A stretch of 38,459 nucleotides of DNA from Spirogloea muscicola (GCA_009602725.1 WELB01000154.1:268503-306961); one strand, 5' to 3'; positions 1 through 11,036 are shown, counted from the stretch's first letter. The notes: a model not told the origin generated them from the sequence alone. Numbers and translations: made by a program.

Positions 1-153
1 ATGCGCCTGGCCGTCTCGCTGCAGAGGTCCATGGCCCGTGCGCTGCACCTGCGTGCTGGCCGAGCCCTTGCTGCTGCCTCTGGCTCTGGCCAGGGGACAT
101 ACTTCCAGGAGCATAGCCTCTCCGACCTGCGCCTGCTTAGCAGGGGTTACTGA
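1..153 (+). mobile_element. RLE retroelement fragment: last 50 codons of the ORF
   Basis: The reading frame from base 1 gives 50 residues and a TGA at 151-153, ending SDLRLLSRGY. This terminus recurs about 13 times in the window at the C-terminus of a retroelement ORF (see 11631-13909 and 30989-31984). The middle part, with QRS, ALH and RAGRALAAASG, matches the 38084-38323 minus-strand copy closely and the 11123-11640 copy more loosely, which defines a second subfamily (type II). The fragment is cut by the window edge, so an upstream part may exist. It is not a free-standing gene, because all relatives continue upstream into zinc-finger and endonuclease sequence. Confidence 0.75.
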
Positions 154-345
154 GTGGTTGGTAGCTGCTTTGTTTTTTCTTGTGTGCTTGTCATTTCTGC
201 TGCTTCGCCTTAGGGCTTCGCCTGGCTTCCCCCCCCCCTCTTCTTGTACTCTGTTCATTCTTTTTTGGGCTGGCTGTTCCAGCCCATATTCTCAATGGGC
301 GAGCCCTTCTTTCTTTCTCACAGCCGCTCCGTTTCCCATCGTGTC
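154..345 (+). repeat. Retroelement 3' tail with GGGCTGG/CCAGCCC stem-loop
   Basis: After the stop at 153 there is a pyrimidine-rich stretch and then a perfect 7-bp stem: GGGCTGG at 267-273, loop CTGTT, CCAGCCC at 279-285. The flanking text (ACTCTGTTCATTC before it, CTCAATGGGC after it) is repeated nearly word for word at 30225-30285, and in inverted form at about 14170-14225 and 38265-38310. It therefore belongs to the element and not to the neighbouring host gene. It ends only about 180 bases before the start codon of the DUF3598-like gene and probably lies in that gene's promoter region. Confidence 0.7.
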
Positions 346-400
346 AGCAGCCACCGTCCCTCTCACCTCACGTCCTGGCGCCACCCACAGCCGCGGCCAC

Positions 401-434
401 GCCGCCGCCGCCGCCGCCGCCGCTGCCGCCGCCT
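401..434 (+). repeat. (CCG)n microsatellite
   Basis: About eleven near-perfect GCC/CCG triplets lie in the putative 5' region of the DUF3598-like gene. Long open frames overlapping it on both strands encode only Ala, Pro or Arg runs and are artefacts of the repeat. Confidence 0.8.
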
Positions 435-522
435 CATCCGCCGGCGCCGGCGCCGGCTCTCGCACCTTCAGAGGCCTCTGTAGCGCGGCCGTGGCGGACG
501 GCATTGCAATGAGCGGCGCGCC

Positions 523-1929
523 ATGATGGCCGCCTGCGGCTGCCGGGCCCCCAGCCTGCGGCCCGCCGCCTCTGGGACGTCGACAGGGGACCCCGCTGCC
601 CGCCTTTCGCGACGGCGCGCCGGGCTGCGAGGCCCCAGTGCCTTTGACGAGTGGCCCTTGCAAGGCCGACAGGCCGGCAGAAAGGGAAACCCCTCCGCCG
701 GCAGCAGCGCTGCGCAGCCCAGCAGGGAGGGCCTGCGCTGCGAGATGGCTGCCGACGGCCGCGGCGACGGCGGCCGCAGCGGCGTAGTCGGCGGCGGCAG
801 CAGCCGGCGGCTGAGCACCGAGGAGCACTGGGCGTGGCACCGGCCGCACCTGCAGCACTGGCACGGCCGCTGGGTGCTGTGGGATCCCGCCGCCGGCGCC
901 GGCAACTCCAAGTCCTACCGCTCTGTGCGCTCGCTGCAGGCCACCGACGCCGGCGCCACGGCGGTCCGCCACAAGGTCGGCGCCAGCCGGCCATCACTGC
1001 GAGCTACGGAGCACAGCCAGACTGCACGGCCGCTGCTCTGCAAGTGGGCCAGCAGCTGCCGACCCAGACCAACATATCGTGGCTGTGGCTGTCGTTCGGT
1101 GCTCGCTTGTTGCAGAACCAGTGGTATGGAGCCGAAGGCGACGCGGATTGGAAGTGGGACTACGGGCCATGGCACTACAGCGCTGCCGAGCACAGCCTGC
1201 CCGACGGCCTCGTGCACCCACAATCGCCTGACCACCGTGTCCTCGCCCTCGGGCCTGACGGTGACAACTGCTGGGCGCAGCTGCGGGTCAAGCCCGGCGA
1301 TCTCAAGTCGGCCGTCTTCGTCGAGTTCTTCTTCATGGCAGGTCCATGATGCCGCCAAAACCCCTGTCACAAGAGCGACTCGGTCATTTATCACGTCTGC
1401 TGTTCAATTGTTGCCAATCTTGCCTGTCTCTTGCCTATCTTGCTCCTCGGCAGGCCCTGGGGCGCGGTTCAGCGTCCCGGTCGGCTACAACGAGAAGGAG
1501 GCGTTGCTGGTCGGCCTGACGCTGGAGGACGCCCTGCCTGACGACCAGCAGCAGCCGGCATCCTGGACTGGCAATCGGTGGACGCACGAGAAAGCAGACC
1601 TAGCACCGGCGAGGCCGGAACTGAGGGGCCGCTTTGTGGGCCTCGAAAGAACAACCACCCCAACCCTCGATCACTCAGAAGCGATGGGCGAGTGGAAGGG
1701 CTTCTATCGAGGCCGCGACTCAGAATTGGTCCTTCTTTACCATCTCCCCAACAACGTCTCCGTGGCCGCTCCTCCAAGTTTGCCGATTGGTAAGGACTTC
1801 GAGTTTGTGGCCACGTGGCTCGCCAGCAGCGACGAGATTTTGCAGACGTGGGTCAAGTACGCAGCCTCTGGAGAACTCGAGTATGTGCGCGGAGGTCGGT
1901 ACAAGCGAGTCGAGGACGGCACCTTGTGA
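523..1929 (+). CDS. DUF3598-like (lipocalin/calycin-type) protein
   Basis: Proposed exons are 523-975, 1017-1341 and 1454-1929, giving about 417 residues. The first join is in phase but implies an intron of only 41 nt. The second is a clear GT-AG intron. The N-terminal domain has the pattern LQHWHGRW, then DP and SYRSVRSLQ. The C-terminal domain has MGEWKGFYRGRD, then LLYHLPNNVSV and a final W-to-YAASGELEYVRGG segment. These resemble the first and last calycin-like strands of DUF3598 proteins of cyanobacteria, algae and plants, whose biochemical role is unknown. The first ~90 residues are Arg/Ala/Gly-rich and could be an organellar transit peptide, or the true start may lie downstream. Stop codon is TGA. 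The family call rests on memory of the fold pattern and is moderate. Confidence 0.5.
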   Translation: MMAACGCRAPSLRPAASGTSTGDPAARLSRRRAGLRGPSAFDEWPLQGRQAGRKGNPSAGSSAAQPSREGLRCEMAADGRGDGGRSGVVGGGSSRRLSTEEHWAWHRPHLQHWHGRWVLWDPAAGAGNSKSYRSVRSLQATDAGATAVRHKVGASRPSLRATEHSQTARPLLCKWASSCRPRPTYRGCGCRSVLACCRTSGMEPKATRIGSGTTGHGTTALPSTACPTASCTHNRLTTVSSPSGLTVTTAGRSCGSSPAISSRPSSSSSSSWQVHDAAKTPVTRATRSFITSAVQLLPILPVSCLSCSSAGPGARFSVPVGYNEKEALLVGLTLEDALPDDQQQPASWTGNRWTHEKADLAPARPELRGRFVGLERTTTPTLDHSEAMGEWKGFYRGRDSELVLLYHLPNNVSVAAPPSLPIGKDFEFVATWLASSDEILQTWVKYAASGELEYVRGGRYKRVEDGTL

Positions 1930-1990
1930 ATGTGCTTGAAGGCATCTGTATGGCCAGGACAACTTTGACAAAATGCCGAGTGCACATTCC

Positions 1991-2026
1991 ACATCATGAA
2001 CATCATGCACATCATGCACATCATGC
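1991..2026 (+). repeat. 9-bp tandem repeat ACATCATGC x4
   Basis: Four consecutive 9-mers (ACATCATGA once, ACATCATGC three times) lie about 60 bases after the TGA of the DUF3598-like gene, probably in its 3' UTR. The 1930-2228 interval between this convergent gene pair otherwise shows nothing I can identify. Confidence 0.8.
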
Positions 2027-2228
2027 CCCTACTGGCTTTGCACACTTCGCAATATCTGCTTGGCACTCGGAATTGGTCAGAGCATTTTGTGAACGCTGGA
2101 CAACAATATGCGTGGCACACGTGGCCACTGCTATGTTGTGTGAATAGCAGCTGACTGCCTTCATGAGAAAGCCCACTACTTTGACGTAAGTCCATACTAA
2201 CTGTGATCCGGCTGTGCACGTTCGGCAG

Positions 2229-4246
2229 TCATTGATACCAATCTAGAAACAGAAGAGCCAAGGATGCGACGATCAGAAAGAGGAGGAGGAAAGTACGGTT
2301 ATCCTTATTACTCCGCACGGTCTTGACGAGCTCCTTGTTGCCCTTCTCTACATTGTGCGTTGCCTCCACAGCCTGTCAGCAATGAGCACATCTTTGATAT
2401 GTAAGAAGTGCACAGGACTGCACACAGCTGCGATTTTGCAAAACAATCAAACTCCAATGGCTGCAGCATGCTTGCCACCTTCAGTACATGCTGACACGTA
2501 AATGTCACCAGGCATTCCAGAGTAGCTCAATCTAGTGTTGCGGAAATAGGCTCACTGCTCCAAAGAAGATGCAAGCCACCTTCTTCTGTTACTGGCACCC
2601 TTGACACGTGCAGCAATTCACACCTGCTGATACAGCTGCTCAATCTGATGAGCCTGCTGAACTATGTGTGTAGAGAAGAGGTGGCTGAGCGCGGACATCT
2701 CCAGCATCTTGCTCTCGGCTTCACGGGCACTGTCCATTAAGCTGCTCAGCTCAACCTATCCATAAGCCACAGTGGCAGTACGTCCATCTTTACCAGATCA
2801 GAAAATATGTTACCATAATACAGGGGGCCACGTTGCCAGCTCCTCAGTGTCGAGAGCACCATTTGCCACCACTACAACCAGATATAGCAGCAACTCACAC
2901 AGAGCGGTGCCCTGCAAGGGTATCCAGCAAATACAAGCTCACACACAAGCATATAACCATTCATCTACCTGCAGCGCCCTTGTATCTTCTTGGAGAAGAA
3001 TTTGGGCTTGCCCATCTCCCCTTGCTTCAGTTGTTGTAATGTCTAGTACTTTGGACCTGCCGCCATCAGGGTTTCCCAGCATCCCTGCATCCCTTTTCGC
3101 CCTGAGCCTGTTGAGGGGCTCGCGGCGCTCCAATGCCTCCTGGTACCGGAGGACCCTCATCTTATCGAAGACGCCTGCGACTGCTGCAAGGCGCTCACTC
3201 AGGTACAGCACCTAGGCCCCACAGAAGCGACATTGACAGCTTGCTTATGATAGGCTAGAGCTTGAAGGGAGGTAGACACTGACAGGCAAAGCTTGGATGC
3301 AGCAACTCGTCTGCTGAGAATGTTAATGTACACACCACGCCTTGCTGGTGAGCTGCTACATGAGGCTCCGAACCGCTCTGCTGGGATAGCCCAAGCCAGC
3401 TGAGCGATGAGGGCTTTCCAGGCTCAGCAACTATAGTTGCTCTCAGGACGTCAATCTGCTCTCGACAGGCCTTCATAAAGAGCCCAACCTTGAGAACCAA
3501 ACATCATGAAAGCATATTTGTCAGGTCTCTAACATGCTCAGCGACGACTGAAGAGTACGGACAGATGTCTTAGAGTGTTGCATAGACAAGATCCCTTGCT
3601 CTCAACATGAGTCATGGGTATATCTCCTGCTGTAACCATGTGCAAAATAGACGGGAAGGCCAACACTGCTAACAGGACACAAGCGTCATGCAGCTGGGTG
3701 GGCAGCCCGCACCTCGTGCTCTATGTCGTCCTTCTCTCGTTCAGTGCTCCGCTGCCGATCAAGATAGTCCTTGTGGTGCCTGGCAATGAAGGCCTGCATC
3801 GTCCGCACGTTGCCGAGCTGCCATAGACAGCAGAGCAGAGCCAGCGTCGCAGCGTCAAATGCTGTATATCAGTGGAAGCCTGTTTTGTCAGACGACGAGC
3901 TTGCAAAGTGGCCGAACGTGCATAAAGAGTGGCCGACTGGTGCAAATGCCTACAATGTCGAGCGCCGTACGGTGGAAGGGGGTGTGGAGAACCGGCTGCC
4001 TCAACAGGAACTTGGACGTAATCTTCGCCATCTGTGCCTGGTGTGACGTGCCATCCATACGGCAAAGGTACGTCAGGAACATCGCTGGCTGGCTTCTGCC
4101 GCCCTCGAGCCGAAGCATGGTCACGGCGTCCGAGAGGACTCTCAAGAGCCCTTGAAGCTCACCTCGGAGCGGCCCTCGAGCGACGCCGCCCGCCGCACCG
4201 TCTCCCTAAAGGCCTCGGTGCGGTCCCTCCCGCCTGGCACGGCCAT
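2229..4246 (-). CDS. SYP81: SYP81 / syntaxin-18 (Ufe1-type) Qa-SNARE
   Basis: Seven phase-0 exons: 4246-4163, 4031-3954, 3817-3713, 3488-3336, 3211-2969, 2755-2624 and 2372-2229. They give 312 residues, close to the ~310 of plant SYP81. The start MAVPGGRDRTEAFRETVR fits the family N-terminus. Exon 4 contains FMKACREQIDVLR and WLGL, and exon 6 contains the SNARE helix with MLEMSALSHLFSTHIVQQ. Exon 7 has VEKGNKEL and then a C-terminal membrane anchor at about residues 292-308, ending LDWYQ. SYP81/Ufe1 proteins act at the ER in Golgi-to-ER retrograde fusion. All junctions are GT-AG and the product looks intact. It is transcribed divergently from the DDX11 gene. Stop is TGA. Confidence 0.93.
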
Positions 4247-5005
4247 CGTGCCGGGACTGCCGCCGGCCGAGGCGGCTACTCGCGGATGAGCCCCCGGACT
4301 GGAGCTCGCGAGCTACCGACCGCGAGCCGATCGGGACGCGACGAGTCTGACGACCATGGCCGACGAGAAAGGCCCGTCTCAGCCGTCTCAGTCGGAGCAG
4401 GTCCTGTCCCGAGCGCGGCCCCCTTCCTCAAGCCCGGCGCTTGCCAGCGAGGTCGCTGCCCGGCTGGACTGCGACCGCGCCAAGTCCAGTCGGCGGCAGC
4501 TAGTAAGGAGGAGCTACCATAGAGCAGAGGAGCGGAGGAGGGCCTCGGAATGAGAAGCGGGGAGCGCCACTGCGAAGCTCTAGGGTTAGGGTTTAGGGGG
4601 TCTAGGGTCATAGAGGCCAGGCTGCAGGCGGGGGGGAGCAATGGCGGCAGGCTCCGCGGCGAGCTGCGGGCTGACAGGGACGCCTAGCTGGATCTAAGCT
4701 GTCGGGATGAGATGCCGCTGCCGCCGCCGCCGTCAGCTAAGTGGGGCAGCTTAGCTGGGCCGCCCGCGCGCGGGAAACTGCAGTCGATCTCCGATGGCCC
4801 CCCTCAGCTGACCCCCGCCGCGCGCCGCGCCGGGACGCGCGGCGCCGCCGCCGCGCGCGCTGCTCCGGCGCCGGCGGCGTGGCCGGAGGCCGGGCTGTCG
4901 CAACCGGCGAGAGCCCGTGGCCGTGGCCAGCGTCGCGGACCAGCGGATGCTGGCCACGCGGCACTGAGGGCCGTGTAGGAAAGCTTGGACGTCGAGCGTG
5001 CCGCC
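4247..5005. promoter_or_regulatory. Divergent intergenic region between SYP81 and DDX11
   Basis: This 759-base GC-rich stretch separates two start codons facing away from each other, so it should hold both promoters. I see no TATA box that I would defend. Small open frames here, for example one from 4356, have no recognisable product. The one notable element is the telomere-like tract described separately. Confidence 0.5.
4579..4608 (+). repeat. Short telomere-like (TTTAGGG-type) tract
   Basis: The tract reads TCTAGGGTTAGGGTTTAGGG followed by GGGTCTAGGG, that is, imperfect plant/green-algal telomere units. It lies in the SYP81-DDX11 divergent promoter region. It could be an interstitial telomeric remnant, or a telo-box-like promoter element as known from plant genes. 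It is too short to mark a chromosome end. Confidence 0.6.
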
Positions 5006-8000
5006 ATGAGTAGCGAGTGCGCCAAAGGCGCTACTGATAGCGCAAGCCACCAGGATCCTATGTTCGGCGCCTTCCCATTTCCCCCTTATGACATCCAGAA
5101 AGGCTTCATGCGAGCCGTCTATGATTGCTTGAGCCGCGGCGGCGTCGGTATCGTGGAGAGTCCCACCGGTGTGCACGTCCTGCTCTCCTGCCGGCCGCTG
5201 GTCGTTGTACAAGCTGCGAATGATTTAGCCAAGACGCACCATGCCTCTGTTCTGGAAGCCAGGATTCGCTGGTTTTGGGCATGACGCCTGGAGCTATTGC
5301 TATTGGATTAACCCTTCAGCTGATATGAGAATGTTATCTGACATCATGCAGGTACAGGGAAGACGCTGAGCCTCATATGCAGCACACTGCAGTGGCTCCT
5401 TGATCAGCAACAGCAGAGCTCAGCAAGCGAGGCAGTAAAAGACTTGGTCACAACTGGAGAGGTCGTGACACTGGAACCAGATTGGTTGCGGGACGTGCCT
5501 TCGAAGATCATTGAGTTGAAGCCTTGTTCTCTCCAGCGCAAGAATAAGATGAAGGCGAAAAAGGCTGCTGCTCGAAGAGGTCTTGAGGTGGTCGTTGAGG
5601 CTGCCTTGCCCAATCTGGAAGCCGACAGACATGGGGAACAAGGCATACATGAGGATGAGCTTCTTCTTGGCGACTGGGACAGCGATTCCGAAGGTACATT
5701 GTATCTTTTGTATGCAAGCTCTTACAGCAAGATAGTCTGCAAGTTGCTCAGAAATGCGACCTGTGAGATTATCAAGGTCGTGAAAGCAGCTGCTACAAGA
5801 CAATTCACCCAGAAGCCTCAGACGTGACTGGATGGCTGAGTGGAATTGGCTGGCAGTTTCGAAGAAGAGAATAAGGGAGCGTCTCTGCACGGTGGACTCT
5901 GCAAGCAGCGGTGAGGACGAAAGCAACAAGGAGAGCGATGTAGGTGTGAAGCAACTGAAGGTCTTCTTCTGCAGCAGGACCCATTCACAGCTCTCACAAG
6001 TTATTGGGGAACTCAGGAAAACCTTATTTGCAGAGTCCTTACAGACCGTGGCACTGGGCTCCCGCAAGAGCTTGTGCATAAATGAAGGTAAGGTAAGATG
6101 AACCTGGATCCACATGATGAAGCACTCAGATGAGCACGCTTTGTGAAAGGAGCAGTACATGCAAATCTTGTCTAAATTTGACGATCTCATTGTGGTGGTT
6201 AATTCCTTTGAGGGCCACTTACTCCCGCAGTGCTACTGCAGCTGTGAGATTGTCAGGAAGTACAGCCCATGTCAATGATCGCTGCTTGGAGCTGCAGAAG
6301 CAAAAGGACGTCAAGAAGAAGGTAGACCTGTTACCTACAGCTGAACTGTGGCATTGGGGCTCTCAAAGGCAAAGTCTGAAAGCAGACTCGCATTGCTCTG
6401 CACATGAAACGTTGGACACTGCTCCTGCCAGAAATATGCAATTTAAGGGAGCTTAACTTGTACGCACTGATCGAGTATTTCAAATGTTGTGAGACTGGCA
6501 TGCCTGTGAGTCGGTGCATTGCCTGACTCCGTGTCTGCTCTGCAGGGGCCAAGGAAGGACTGAAGGCTAGCAAGGCCAAGAAAGGCTGCCCTTTCCTCTC
6601 ACAGAAGGGTCAACGCAAATTCAAAAAGTATATTCTAGAGGCGCCACCGTTGGATATTGAGGATCTTGTCAAAGTTGGAAGGCAATTAGAGAGCTGCCCT
6701 TATTATGCCAGCAGGCAACTCGTCCCTTTGGCAGACCTTGTCGTCCTGCCATATCAGGTGAGGCTTGTCTAGCCTCCAGACATTAGCAGTTGTGCATCCT
6801 ATGCTTGGAGGACATTGAAACCAACATTTTGTATCATGTGAATATTGACAGGGGATCGTCAGCATCGTCAGCTCATGTGAGGGGCTCTCACAATAGCCGG
6901 ACACACAACTGCGTCTTTGGTGCCTAACAGGCGTTGCTGCACAAGCAGACACGGGAAGCACTTGATGTGCATGTGCAAGGTTCCACAGTTGTCATTGATG
7001 AAGCTCATAACCTGGTGGACACGGTTGCAAGCATCTACAGCTGCCGTCTCTCTAAGTTGCAGGTGCAGTCGTAACTTCTGATTCCACATCCTGCTCAGAG
7101 CCATGCAGATGTGTGGCTCACTACTTGAGTCCACATAAACTCTGCCTTTGACAATATGCTCATTATTGTGAGTTCATCTAGTGATACCTTACTTAAGGAT
7201 TACCATCCGTCTAAGGAGCAATATAGCTCTTGATGCATATAGACATGTTCTGCAGATTATGAGGGTGCAACTTCAGCTGGGAGCATATCTGGACAGGTAC
7301 AAGGATCGCCTCGCTTCATCAAACTGGAGATACATCCAGCTGTTGCTACAGATCTTGACACCCCTTCTGAAATATTTGAGTAGCGGTGAGCTTACCAGAC
7401 CCTTGATTTCTGCCTGTTACCTAAACTTGGTGAGATCACAGATGCCGCAAGCTCGCCATTGCAGTTTTTAGTGCTCCTGTACTTTGAAATCGACTAAGAC
7501 TTTAGTGTCTGCATACGTTACTCGCAGATGGTGGAGCTTGCACCATGACAAGAACAGCAACTAGGATGATGACTATCAATGACTTCACATTTCTATGCGG
7601 CCTTGACAATGTGAACTTCTTTAAGCTGGAACGATATATCAAGGACAGCAACATTGTACACAAGGTTTGGCTTCTTGTCACGCTCGCTCCAACAACTCGC
7701 CAACAATGTAGCTGACTTCGTCGTCTAAGCTATTGAGACGCTGGCATGTAGAGAAGCGCAACCCTTGTCTGACGTGCTTCATGTACTTCCTTACAGACAT
7801 GAAATATGTAGTAAGAAAAACAAAGGGCAACACAAGGAACAGCACTGCTTGTTGATGCTTTGCAACTTTGGGTGCGTGATGAACCTCATACAGCGCAAGT
7901 GTTTCTGGCAGGTGAGCACATATGGGCAGCAGCAGCAGCCTCAGCACCTCCAGATCGGCGAGGGTTCTCATGAAAGTAAAAGCACCTCAATGAGCGCTTT

Positions 8001-9901
8001 TCGAGCATTTGCAGACTTTCTTATCGCTCTAGTCAATGCAGATTCAGACGGCCGGGTGCTATGCCAAGCAGCAGGTCCTGAGACAGAGGATCCCTACTAC
8101 AAGTTTGTCATGCTCAATGCTGCGAGGCACTTTGAAGGAGTGAGCTACTCTATGCCTGCTTACAGCAAAAGTTCAAAGGTCAATATATATCATGAGCACA
8201 TATTGCTGAGACATGAGCTCCAGAGCACAATGCAACGCTGATAAATTGTTGGTTCTGGCGTGCAGATTGTGCAGAGTGCAAGAGCAGTCATACTTGCAGG
8301 TGGTACACTACAGCCGGTTCAGGATCTTCGAGATGGATTGTTCCCAAACATTGATCACAAGCATTTGCAGGTCTATTCATGTGGTCATATTGTCCCTGCA
8401 AGTAACATCCTTCCATTGGCTATTTCCAAGGGTCCCACTGGAAAGGAGTTGAACTTCGGCTTCAAGTCGCGCTCTTCTCAGACTATGGTATGCTCTTCGT
8501 TGTCTTTGTTCATGCAGCACTTGTTGCACTTGCAGAGTGCTGTAAGGCTTTGTAGCTCGAGTACTCTGATTCTTGTGACTTTAATGAGGAGTCTTCTTAT
8601 GCAGCAGGCTGTGAGCTGAGACTGATGCTTCCTGTCTGACTTTCCTCGACCGTCACATGAGTTGATATGCAAGTCCTTGCGGTGCCAACTTCAATGTGCT
8701 CTGCTTGCATCACTAAATTTTGTAGGAAGCTCACTAGCCCTTCTTATATTGAAGGCCATAATTTGAATGGACAGACTGAGGAGCTGGGTCGGATAATGTG
8801 CAACATATGTACACTAGTTCCTGATGGAGTTGTGTGCTTTTTTCCTTCCTTCGCCTACGAAAGCGAAGTGCATGATACATGGCATGCTTCCGGCCTGATG
8901 AAAAGGATTGAGGATAAGAAAACGGTCTTTCGAGAACCACGTTGCTCCACTGATGTGGACAAAGTGCTCCAGCAGTATCGTGATTGCATAAATACACTCC
9001 AACATCGACAAAGTGGACAGCTAAGCTCACTGGATGCCGCCTCTTGCAAGGAGGGGGTATGCCTGGAGGGGGTAGGTAGTGCACCCATCGGAGACGAGAG
9101 GTTAAATCAAGGACGTCCTGGGAGTCCAAGACAGCAGAGAGGAAGGGGAAGAGGCGGTGCTCTGCTACTATGTGTTGTTGGAGGCAAGATGTCCGAAGGT
9201 ATCAACTTCAGCGATGGCATGGGCAGATGCGTGGTCATGGTTGGTCTTCCCTATCCAAGCCCCTCAGATCCGGAACTCCTTGAGCGGATGCACTACTTAG
9301 ATCAACGAGCGACCACAGGGAATGCTCACAACTCTGCAAAGGAGGTACTGTCTTCCTTTCCAGACTGTTTGTCCTTTACTTGACCTGCACATTAAGTTGT
9401 CAAGCATTGTCAAAGCTCACAGTGAAGGTCTCCTGTCAGTGATAGCGCAAGAGAAATTGCTTGCAATTGCAGGCTGCCGAGGTGAACATCCTTCGGAGGT
9501 GCGGACAACGAGGGCAAGCATACTATGAAAATCTTTGCATGAAGGCAGTCAATCAGTCAATTGGTAAGTGCCACTTGTGCAACTTAGGTCGATTTAATCT
9601 ATCGTTTGGCTGGTCAACAACAGGGACAACATAGCGACAACCTTGATGACTTGGTACAAGTAGAGCGCCGTTGTCTTATGTGCCTCCACTGCTGGATGAA
9701 CCTCTGTATACAGGTCGCGCTATTCGCCACATTGGAGATTATGCAGCCATCATGCTGCTGGATACACGCTACAATCTCAGTATCCAAGGTGGACCTCTTA
9801 CCAAGCTTCCTGGCTGGATAAGAAAGCGTTTAATATGCTGCACGAGAAGCTTTGGTGACGTCCCCCGCTTGCTGCACCAATTTTTCCAGGAAAAAGAGTG
9901 A
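5006..9901 (+). CDS. DDX11: DDX11/CHL1-type iron-sulphur DNA helicase (XPD family)
   Basis: Exons: 5006-5168, 5352-5693, 5857-6087, 6242-6321, 6554-6757, 6931-7062, 7256-7385, 7528-7664, 7912-8139, 8266-8487, 8775-9344, 9473-9563 and 9714-9901. They total about 905 residues, matching the usual ~900. Walker A is ESPTGTGKT (residues 51-59), motif Ia is [10 protein letters not shown], and motif II is DEAH (363-366). Motif V is [16 protein letters not shown], and motif VI spans the last intron (NQSIG/RAIRH). Four Cys at about 242 (SLCINE), 260 (NDRCLELQ), 284 (KGCPF) and 320 (ESCPYY) fit the 4Fe-4S site. Known homologues unwind forked and G-quadruplex DNA and act in sister-chromatid cohesion in the nucleus. 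The exon 4/5 border is uncertain: the better acceptor at 6545 breaks the frame, so 6553/6554 was used. Stop is TGA. Confidence 0.95.
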
Positions 9902-10153
9902 TCTCGTTCAGGTCTACGTGATTGCCAATTGTTCAATGTGTCCAACCTCGTCAGCCTTGTCATATTATTCTTTATTCGTTGATTCGTTACTTCCATCTTA
10001 CTCAGAAGTAAGAGTCCAGCTTCCAGCACATCCGCAATACCAATCAGCAGCGGACTGGAGTGAGAAATTTTCTTGACAAAGATCGGGATACAAGTTATTA
10101 GGTCGTGCGTTTGCTTCTGATGCAGTCCTTGGTAGTGTTGTGGTTATTAATGC

Positions 10154-10372
10154 TCATTCCAAGCAAAGCAGAGAGTCCTGAAGGGGCTGAAGGGGCTGAT
10201 AGATAACCCGAGTCAGCAGCCGCACGTTGGAGAAGTTTGCAGCTGGAAAATAGGCACTTCGACGAGATCCAGAAGTAGCAAATAGAATATGGCCTGCCCG
10301 CAAAAATTGCGTGTAGTGTAATAATGGAACGCCAAAGGGGTCAAGTACAACAGCAAGCACAGCTGATGACAT
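10154..10372 (-). pseudogene. Retroelement ORF terminus, type II, stop codon lost
   Basis: On the minus strand the frame reads ATSGSRRSAYFPAANFSN and then VRLLTR, matching the type II terminus at 11123-11640 (APASGSRRSASFPAAS, then SDLLLLTCGY). The terminal GY-stop is replaced by VIY and the frame runs on, so the copy is decayed. It sits directly downstream, in the same orientation, of the type I terminus ending at 10399. The 9902-10153 stretch before it, after the DDX11 stop, holds nothing I can identify. Confidence 0.65.
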
Positions 10373-10398
10373 ACATTAATCACTGCACATTGACGGGC

Positions 10399-10841
10399 TC
10401 AGCAACCACGGGTCAACACATTAAGGTCGCTGATTGATGCCTGAAAACCAGATGGCAAATATCAAGCCCTTCTGCCACCAAAGTGGAGCTCGCCCCGCTT
10501 TCTGGTGCAAAGTATGAGCCTGAGCACGCAGAACAGCGCTGCAAACAGGCCAACACTCGATGGTGCAAGGACAACAGAGATGCAGCTGGCAAGCCCATCT
10601 CAGCCGGAAGCACATCTGCGCGTCGTGCATAGCCTAGATTGGCAATGTTCTTAAGGAGAGTGTGGAATCGAGGACCTATACAGCCAAATATGTCGACTGC
10701 AGCTGGCATGAGCTGATCGAAGAAAGCGCGGCCAGATTGACTGGTGGCTGGGCATGAGCTGATCGCAGTGGCGGTAAGGAGCGCAAGAGTACCACGGTGG
10801 AGGCTCGCTGTGGCATTCTTTCCTCTTGGCTGGCCTCTCAC
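10399..10841 (-). pseudogene. Retroelement C-terminal fragment, type I
   Basis: The minus-strand translation contains QLMPAAVDIFGCIGPRF, then NIANLGYARRADVLPAEMG and a LLSLHHRVLACLQR segment. It aligns with the region after the endonuclease in the 11631-13909 and 30989-31984 copies. The end appears as SDLNVLTRGC-TGA at 10399-10401, in a frame shifted from the upstream part, so at least one indel is present. The zinc finger and the catalytic endonuclease residues are missing. It is a dead 3' fragment. Confidence 0.75.
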
Positions 10842-11017
10842 TATTTCTTGTTATTCACAGCCACCGCCCTCTCTTAAGTGGGAAATACACAGCTAGGCAT
10901 CTAGAGCTAGGCATCTAGGCATCTAGATCTCTTAGAAGCGGCATTCTTCTTGTGGCGCTGTGGCAGCGTTCAACTGCCGTTCCGCTGTCTAGAGAATTGC
11001 TCGCCCTCAGAGGGTAG

Positions 11018-11036
11018 GGGCTGGGAAAGCCAGCCC
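11018..11036 (-). repeat. GGGCTGG stem-loop of retroelement 3' tail
   Basis: GGGCTGG, loop GAAAG, CCAGCCC form a perfect 7-bp stem. It lies about 90-100 nt past the TGA (11123) of the minus-strand copy at 11123-11640, the same relation as at 153/267. The interval 10842-11122 also holds a short run of GCATCTAG-like repeats around 10890-10930 and no gene. Confidence 0.7.

Noticed and set aside
292-997. Long overlapping open frames on both strands rich in Ala, Arg and Pro
   Set aside because: They are antisense or frame-shifted shadows of the DUF3598-like gene and the CCG repeat; there is no domain or splice support.
4579-4608. Chromosome end
   Set aside because: Only about three imperfect telomere units are present, with normal genes on both sides.
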